From positions 1-5,433 of the forward strand of contig BEIR01000105.1 in assembly GCA_002898855.1 (NCBI GenBank): a stretch of DNA of 5,433 nucleotides. Reading direction: 5' to 3'. The DNA is from a bacterium HR41. GTDB lineage: Bacteria; Actinomycetota; Thermoleophilia; Solirubrobacterales; Thermoleophilaceae. The notes below the pieces were generated by a model. It saw nothing but the letters and a program-made list of their open reading frames with translations, was not told the origin of the DNA and did not search any database. A program made the position numbers and the translations under genes. Below, piece after piece: positions 1-5,433 of the stretch. How positions within the stretch are numbered: position 1 is the stretch's first letter; each line of letters opens with the position of its first letter.

Positions 1-1101
1 GAGCCCTTCACCTTCGCACTCACTGCGGCCGTAGCGGTGCTGGTGGTCGCGTGCCCCTGTGCGCTCGGGCTGGCGACGCCGACAGCCGTTGTGGCCGCAA
101 CAGGACGCGGAGCCGAGCTTGGAATCCTCATCAAAGGGCCAGAGGTGCTCGAGCGGGTGCGTCGGCTTCGCCGCGCGCTTATCGACAAGACCGGCACCGT
201 CACGCGCGGCGAGATGACACTCGTCGGAGTCGAAACCTTCGACGGTTTCGATACTGAACGCGCCCTGCAACTGGCTGGCGCTGTCGAGAGCGCGTCGGAA
301 CACCCGATCGCGCGCGCGATCGCGAGCGCCGCGGCGACACGGTGCGGAGAGTTGCCGCCAGTCAGCGGCTTCCGAGCACACGCCGGTCGCGGTGTCGAGG
401 GACAGGTAGCGGGACACGAGGTCGTGGTGGCGCGTCCCGCTTTGATCGCCCAACGCGGTGTCGACCTCTCCGCAGCGGTGCGAGATGCGCTCGATCGCGC
501 CGCGAGGGAAGGACGGACGACGGTCGTGCTCGCCGTCGACGGTCGCGTCGCAGCAGTGCTGGCAGTCTCCGACGAGCCACGGCCAGAAGCAGCGGAAGCG
601 ATTGCCGAGCTACGCCGACAGGGGATCGAGCCCGTTCTCGTCACCGGTGACGAGCAGCGTGTCGCCTCCGCAGTCGCCGAGCGCGTCGGGATCTCGGAGG
701 TGGTCGCCGGGGTCCTACCGCACGAAAAGGCAGCGATCGTCGAGCAACTGCGCGCGCGCGGTTTCGCGGTGGCCATGGTGGGCGACGGGATCAACGACGC
801 TCCCGCCCTAGCCAGCGCCGATGTGGGCATAGCTGTCGGCAGCGGCACCGACGTCGCGATTGAGGCTTCGGACATCACACTCATTGGTAGCGACCTGCGC
901 CTCGTGCCGCGCGCTATCGCACTGTCGCGCCGCGCGCTGCGAACGATCCATCAAAACCTCGCGTGGGCGTTCGCCTACAACCTCGTCGCGCTGCCAGTGG
1001 CCGCGGCCGGACTACTCAACCCCGCCATTGCCGGCATCGCAATGGCACTCTCGAGCGTCTCGGTGGTCACGAACTCGCTGCGTCTGCGGCGCTTTCGCTA
1101 G
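1..1101 (+). CDS. copA: Cu+-exporting P1B-type ATPase, C-terminal half (5' end outside window)
   Basis: This membrane pump uses ATP to export Cu+ from the cytoplasm. The frame is open from base 1, giving 366 visible residues, so the GTG at 37 is internal and not the start. Numbering visible residues from base 1: the CPC metal-binding motif of transmembrane helix 6 is at 18-20, the phosphorylated Asp of DKTGT at 62, the HP motif of the nucleotide-binding domain at 101-102, TGDE at 215-218 and the hinge GDGIND at 261-266. The last two helices carry YN at 326-327 and MALSS at 348-352. CPC plus YN plus MxxSS is the established signature of the Cu+ subgroup (P1B-1), which argues against Zn/Cd or Co pumps. 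Full-length members are about 700-850 residues, so the N-terminal metal-binding domain(s), helices 1-5 and the actuator domain lie outside the window. The hydrolytic core is intact. The gene ends with TAG 25 bases before the aldolase gene. No copper-responsive operator is visible, since the promoter is outside. Confidence 0.95.
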   Translation, partial: EPFTFALTAAVAVLVVACPCALGLATPTAVVAATGRGAELGILIKGPEVLERVRRLRRALIDKTGTVTRGEMTLVGVETFDGFDTERALQLAGAVESASEHPIARAIASAAATRCGELPPVSGFRAHAGRGVEGQVAGHEVVVARPALIAQRGVDLSAAVRDALDRAAREGRTTVVLAVDGRVAAVLAVSDEPRPEAAEAIAELRRQGIEPVLVTGDEQRVASAVAERVGISEVVAGVLPHEKAAIVEQLRARGFAVAMVGDGINDAPALASADVGIAVGSGTDVAIEASDITLIGSDLRLVPRAIALSRRALRTIHQNLAWAFAYNLVALPVAAAGLLNPAIAGIAMALSSVSVVTNSLRLRRFR

Positions 1102-1126
1102 CGTCCCGAGCGCTCTCTCGCTATCG

Positions 1127-1783
1127 ATGCGCCGAAATCCTGCCGACCCACTGCTCGAGCTGCGCCATGCCGTCGCCGACGCTTCGCGAACGCTCGCGGC
1201 CGAGGGGTTAGTGACCCGCACGCAGGGCAACGTCAGCGCTCGCGACGGCGACCATGTCGCGATTACCCCGGCCGGGTCGAACCTGGGTGAGCTGCGTGCG
1301 GGGCAGGTGACGATCGTCGATCGCTCGGGCGAGCTCGTCGCCGGGCGCTTGGCACCATCGTCGGAGCTTCCACTCCACCTCGCTGTCTACGAGCACCACG
1401 GCGTCGGCGCGGTGGTCCACACGCACTCGCCCTCCGCAACCGCCGTGGCCTGCACGCTCGAGGGCGAGCTGCCGTGCATCCACTACGAGATGGTCTTGCT
1501 CGGCGGGCCGGTACGAGTTGCACCGTACCGCCGGTTCGGCAGCCCGGAGCTGGCCGAAGTAGCGATCGAGGCCCTGCACGACCGCCGCGCCGCACTGCTG
1601 GCGAACCACGGGGCCGTCGCCGTCGGCGACACGTTGGAGGAAGCGGTTGGCGCCGCGCGTCTACTCGAATGGCTTTGCGACCTGCTCGTGCGTGCTCGCG
1701 CCGTCGGCACGCCTAGCCCGCTCAGCGCAGAGGAGGTCGAAAAGGCGCGAGTGGAGTTCGAACGGCGCGGCTACACCCGCTGA
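1127..1783 (+). CDS. Class II aldolase/adducin family protein, L-fuculose-phosphate aldolase type
   Basis: This is probably a cytoplasmic Zn-dependent aldolase that cleaves a sugar phosphate to dihydroxyacetone phosphate and an aldehyde; the real substrate is unknown. The 218 residues match the length of E. coli FucA (about 215). Visible motifs are GNVS at 34-37 and TPAG at 47-50 (phosphate site), SSE at 78-80 with the catalytic Glu80, HTH at 98-100 (Zn ligands His98 and His100), IHY at 118-120 (Tyr120 aligns with the FucA catalytic Tyr) and NHG at 160-162 (third Zn ligand, His161). All expected catalytic residues are therefore present. ATG 1127 is chosen because the conserved N-terminal helix begins just after it and the next in-frame start (GTG near 1210) would remove it. 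The stretch before the ATG has no clear Shine-Dalgarno. The gene lies 25 bases after copA on the same strand, so it may be co-transcribed, although no functional link to copper is evident. Alternatives within the family are ribulose-phosphate 4-epimerase, methylthioribulose-phosphate dehydratase or a 5-deoxypentose-phosphate aldolase. Confidence 0.88.
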   Translation: MRRNPADPLLELRHAVADASRTLAAEGLVTRTQGNVSARDGDHVAITPAGSNLGELRAGQVTIVDRSGELVAGRLAPSSELPLHLAVYEHHGVGAVVHTHSPSATAVACTLEGELPCIHYEMVLLGGPVRVAPYRRFGSPELAEVAIEALHDRRAALLANHGAVAVGDTLEEAVGAARLLEWLCDLLVRARAVGTPSPLSAEEVEKARVEFERRGYTR

Positions 1784-1821
1784 GCTTCCGTACCCCGCGC
1801 CTCCTCGCTTCAACCAGCGAG
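1764..1821. terminator. Possible weak bidirectional terminator region between convergent genes
   Basis: Two inverted repeats sit where the aldolase gene and yceH converge. GGCGCGG at 1764-1770 pairs with CCGCGCC at 1795-1801 (7 bp, 24-base spacer, across the aldolase stop). CTCGCT at 1804-1809 pairs with AGCGAG at 1816-1821 (6 bp, 6-base loop, across the yceH stop). Neither is followed by a T-run on either strand, so this is not a classic intrinsic terminator. Short GC-rich repeats also arise by chance in such DNA. The position is the only strong argument. Confidence 0.25.
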
Positions 1822-2511
1822 CTCGTTCAGCTTGCGTTCTAGATCGGCGATCCGTCGTTCGAGCGCAGCGATCCGCTCGGCAAGCGACGTCGCTGCAGTG
1901 TCAGCGCTCGCTACCGCACCGAGACCGGTTGACGAGCGCGGCTCGCCGCGCGGGCCCGACATCGATGCCGCGCCGTCGTCGTCGCGGGCGGAGCGGCCGG
2001 TTGCAAGGTCAGCCCCGTCGGCGAACTGAGCCCCGAGCAGATGCACGTAGCGCCTGCCCCTTTCACCGGGACGGCGCGGAAGCTGTGCCACGAGATCGCG
2101 CGCCGTGAGCTCGGCAAGTACCTGCTCGACCTCTTCGGGCGATGCGAATCGGTACAACCGCTCGCTGCGCTGGCGGAGCTCGGCCGCCGTTTGGGGCCCG
2201 CGCAACATCAGCACGGCGAGCAGAGCGAGCGAGCGCTCGTCGAGGTTCAGTTGCTTGTCGAGCAGGTGCCGGTACTTCATCGCCCGGCTGCCCGCCCAGC
2301 TTGCGTTGCGTACCCAGCCGCGGTGGATGAGACGCTCGAGCGCGCGGCGGATCGTGTCCTCGCTGTAGTCGACGACCGGATCGCGGTTGGTCGTCTGGTT
2401 GCAGGCGTTACGCAGCGCGTTGAGCGTTAGCGGGTACTGATCGGGCGTCGTCCGCTGCTTCTCGATCAAGCAGCCGAGCACGCGGACCTCCTCTGCGGTG
2501 AGATCACGCAT
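1810..2511 (-). CDS. yceH: YceH family (DUF480/UPF0502) winged-helix protein
   Basis: This 233-residue protein has the layout of the YceH family, whose molecular role is not established; E. coli YceH is about 215 residues. The first winged-helix domain (about residues 1-85) begins with the family-typical run LTAEEVRVLGCLIEKQRTTP, followed by the conserved YPLTLNALRNACNQ at 26-39, TNRDPV at 41-46 and the recognition-helix-like TIRRALERL. A second winged helix covers about 90-160, including LMLRGPQTAAELRQRSERLY at 101-120. Residues 161-205 form a low-complexity, probably disordered linker, and 206-233 are a heptad-like Leu/Ile/Arg/Glu segment, likely a coiled coil. ATG 2511 starts right at the family N-terminus and has GAGG 5 bases upstream. 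It lies 35 bases behind atpC on the same strand with no evident terminator between, so read-through from the atp operon is likely. The fold suggests nucleic-acid binding, but that is inference. Confidence 0.9.
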   Translation of the reverse strand: MRDLTAEEVRVLGCLIEKQRTTPDQYPLTLNALRNACNQTTNRDPVVDYSEDTIRRALERLIHRGWVRNASWAGSRAMKYRHLLDKQLNLDERSLALLAVLMLRGPQTAAELRQRSERLYRFASPEEVEQVLAELTARDLVAQLPRRPGERGRRYVHLLGAQFADGADLATGRSARDDDGAASMSGPRGEPRSSTGLGAVASADTAATSLAERIAALERRIADLERKLNELAG

Positions 2512-2512
2512 A

Positions 2513-2520
2513 CCCGCCTC
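2513..2520 (-). promoter_or_regulatory. Ribosome binding site of yceH
   Basis: On the minus strand GAGGCGGG precedes the ATG at 2511, with the GAGG core ending 5 bases before it. This supports that start and shows yceH has its own initiation signal despite lying close behind atpC. A 5-bp inverted repeat (2518-2522 with 2529-2533) overlaps the GAGG core; it is too short to call as a regulatory hairpin. Confidence 0.55.
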
Positions 2521-2546
2521 GGACGGCCCCGAGCGGCGCCATCGAC

Positions 2547-2957
2547 TCAGGCCGTGACGACTTCGAGAAACGCCTGCAAACGCTGCACCGACCGCTCGGC
2601 GCGCCGCTGCTCCTCGCTGCCTTCGGCCGCCTGTTCGTAACGTTCGCGCGCCTCGCGCAAACGTTCCTCGAGCTCGGCCCGATCGAGATCGGCGGGGTGG
2701 TGCGCCTCCTCGACCAAGATCAGAGCCTCGCCCTCGGCGACCTGCAGATATCCCTCGGCCTGGGCGAAGCGCTCGATCTCGCTCTCTGTGCGGTAGAGGC
2801 GCAGCTCGGTCGGCTCGAGGATCGCGAGCAGCGGCTGGTGGCGGGCGAGGATGCCGACGACACCGGTCGCCGTTCGTGTCGAAATCATCTCGACGTCGCC
2901 GGCGAACACCTCGCCCTCGGGGGTGAGGACCCGCGCCCTGAACTTACGGTGGGCCAC
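2547..2957 (-). CDS. atpC: F1Fo ATP synthase epsilon subunit
   Basis: Epsilon is part of the central rotor stalk. It binds gamma and the c-ring, and its C-terminal helices can act as a brake on ATP hydrolysis. The 136 residues match the usual length (E. coli 139). Residues 1-85 form the N-terminal beta-sandwich, with the family features LTPEGEVFAGDVEMIS at 11-26 and GVVGILARHQPLLA at 32-45. Residues 88-136 form the Glu/Arg-rich helical hairpin. ADLDRA at 89-94 resembles the I/L-D-x-x-R-A ATP-binding motif known from Bacillus epsilon, but with Ala in the first place. The start is GTG 2957: an in-frame TAG lies only two codons upstream, so no earlier start is possible, and a GGAAAGGGCGG purine tract precedes it. 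It follows atpD by 58 bases, the canonical gene order. Confidence 0.97.
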   Translation of the reverse strand: MAHRKFRARVLTPEGEVFAGDVEMISTRTATGVVGILARHQPLLAILEPTELRLYRTESEIERFAQAEGYLQVAEGEALILVEEAHHPADLDRAELEERLREARERYEQAAEGSEEQRRAERSVQRLQAFLEVVTA

Positions 2958-2965
2958 CTGCTACA

Positions 2966-2976
2966 CCGCCCTTTCC
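2966..2976 (-). promoter_or_regulatory. Ribosome binding site of atpC
   Basis: On the minus strand the purine-rich GGAAAGGGCGG ends 8 bases before the GTG at 2957. It is an imperfect Shine-Dalgarno match, but together with the in-frame TAG just upstream of the GTG it fixes the start of atpC. Confidence 0.5.
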
Positions 2977-3015
2977 GTGTCGTCCACGCCTAGCGCAGCG
3001 CTCGCCCCCGCGCCG

Positions 3016-4536
<1,521 letters not shown>

Positions 4537-5433
4537 TTACTCGAGCGCCTCGGCGCCCGCGACGACCTCCATGATCTCTTGCGTGATCTCCGCCTGCCGC
4601 TGGCGGTTGGCTTGCAGCGTGAGCTTGTCGATCAGCTCCGCGGCGTTCTCGGACGCGTTGCGCATCGCCGTCATCCGCGCCCCGTGTTCGGAGGCGGCGG
4701 ACTCGAGCAGCGCTCGGAAGATCGACACCTCGACGTAGTCCGGTACTAGCCGCGCCAGGATCTCCTCGGGCTCGGGCTGGTAAAGCCACAGCGGCTGGAC
4801 ACCGCCGCGGCCGTTGTTGCCGGCGGCAGCGGTGGCTGCCTCGCCCTCCGCCGCAGCGCCATCGCCCTCGCTACCGCCACCGTCCTCGCCGACGATCTCG
4901 GCTTGCTGGAGCGGAAGCAGCGTCTCGCGGCGGACGAGCTGGCGCAGCGGCGAGATGTAGTGGTTGTAGATAACTTCGACCCGGTCGACGCGCCCATCGA
5001 CGTAGGCTGCGGCGAGCTCGTCGGCGATCCGCCGCGCATCGGCGTAGGCGGGCCGATCGGTGAAACCTGTGTACTCGCCGGCGAGATCGATGCCGCGGAA
5101 GCGCAGCGACGATGCGCCGCGCCGACCGACGACGTGCCATTCGACGGCGATCCCGTCGGCGCGCAGCTCGCGCGCCCGCAGCTGGCCGGCACGCAGGATC
5201 TGCGAGTTGAAGGGGCCGGCGAGACCGCGGTCGCCGGTGACGAGGAGCAGCGCCACGCGCTCCACGCGGTCGCGCGGCTGCAGGATCGGCAGCGACGGGA
5301 TCCGCTCGGCGGCATCGGCGGCGCGACGCGTCATCGTGCGCAGCGCGTCGGCGTAAGGACGCAGCGCCGCGATCCGCTGCTCGGCACGGCGCAGACGCGC
5401 GGCCGCAACCATCTCCATCGCGCGCGTGATCTT
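4537..5433 (-). CDS. atpG: F1Fo ATP synthase gamma subunit (5' end outside window)
   Basis: Gamma is the rotor shaft that turns inside the alpha3-beta3 head and couples proton flow to ATP synthesis. The frame is open to the right edge, giving 298 visible residues. The edge reads KITRAMEMVAAARLRRAEQ, the well-known N-terminal coiled-coil motif that normally lies about 20 residues into the protein, so the ATG at 5418 is internal and about 20 residues are missing. Other family marks are VTGDRGLAGPFNSQI (about visible residues 65-79), the YNHYISPLRQ segment, and a C-terminal helix with ASEHGARMTAMRNASENA and ITQEIMEVVAGAEALE. Bases 4801-4893 encode a 31-residue Gly/Ala/Glu-rich insertion ahead of LYQPEPEEIL, making the whole protein about 318 residues against 287 in E. 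coli. The gene ends with TAA 18 bases before atpD. The upstream neighbour, by normal operon order, should be atpA. Confidence 0.97.
   Translation of the reverse strand, partial: KITRAMEMVAAARLRRAEQRIAALRPYADALRTMTRRAADAAERIPSLPILQPRDRVERVALLLVTGDRGLAGPFNSQILRAGQLRARELRADGIAVEWHVVGRRGASSLRFRGIDLAGEYTGFTDRPAYADARRIADELAAAYVDGRVDRVEVIYNHYISPLRQLVRRETLLPLQQAEIVGEDGGGSEGDGAAAEGEAATAAAGNNGRGGVQPLWLYQPEPEEILARLVPDYVEVSIFRALLESAASEHGARMTAMRNASENAAELIDKLTLQANRQRQAEITQEIMEVVAGAEALE

Noticed and set aside
37..1101. Treating GTG 37 as the start of a complete short ATPase.
   Set aside because: The frame is open to base 1, and GTG 37 falls inside transmembrane helix 6 just before the CPC motif. It is an internal codon of a gene cut by the window edge.
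860..1126. Upstream extension of the aldolase reading frame to a GTG at 860, overlapping copA.
   Set aside because: The extra 89 codons lie wholly over conserved copA sequence or the short gap and encode a Ser/Arg-rich shadow. The family N-terminus starts at ATG 1127.
1208..1609. A 133-codon open frame antisense to the aldolase gene.
   Set aside because: It overlaps the catalytic motifs of the aldolase on the opposite strand, has no recognisable domain, and is expected by chance at this GC content.
2518..2533. Small hairpin CTCGG/CCGAG between atpC and yceH, overlapping the yceH Shine-Dalgarno.
   Set aside because: The stem is only 5 bp with a 6-base loop and there is no T-run. It is too weak to call as an attenuator or terminator.
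2992..3002. Palindrome AGCGC-A-GCGCT in the atpD-atpC gap.
   Set aside because: The arms are 5 bp with a single-base centre and no T-run follows, so it is neither a convincing terminator nor a recognisable operator. Such motifs are common by chance in GC-rich DNA.

Overview
The window is a compact, very GC-rich piece of bacterial chromosome. Essentially all of it is coding, the gaps are 18 to 58 bases, and several starts are GTG. Protein composition (rich in Arg, Glu and Ala), start usage and the look of the F1 subunits suggest a high-GC Actinomycetota member, perhaps in the Thermoleophilia. That placement is inference from style, not from a marker search. I see no mobile element, tRNA, rRNA, CRISPR array or phage gene.

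Two gene groups converge near base 1800. On the plus strand, the window opens inside a Cu+-exporting P-type ATPase (copA; C-terminal half, bases 1-1101). A class II aldolase of the L-fuculose-phosphate aldolase type follows after 25 bases (1127-1783). On the minus strand, read from the right edge leftwards, lie atpG (gamma, 5' end outside the window), atpD (beta), atpC (epsilon) and a YceH/DUF480 winged-helix protein. The two groups meet tail to tail in a 26-base gap containing two small inverted repeats.

atpG-atpD-atpC is the standard distal end of the F1Fo ATP synthase operon: beta carries the catalytic sites, gamma is the rotor shaft and epsilon is the regulatory brake. The promoter and the Fo/delta/alpha genes would lie to the right of the window. 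yceH sits 35 bases behind atpC on the same strand with its own Shine-Dalgarno and no visible terminator between them, so it may be read through from the atp operon.

Nothing here looks like a new system; this is mostly housekeeping sequence. The points most worth a second look are a 31-residue Gly/Ala/Glu-rich insertion in the gamma subunit, the linkage of yceH to the atp operon, the extended N- and C-termini of the beta subunit, and a near-match to the epsilon ATP-binding motif. A 632-codon open frame antisense to atpD is a composition artefact and was rejected.
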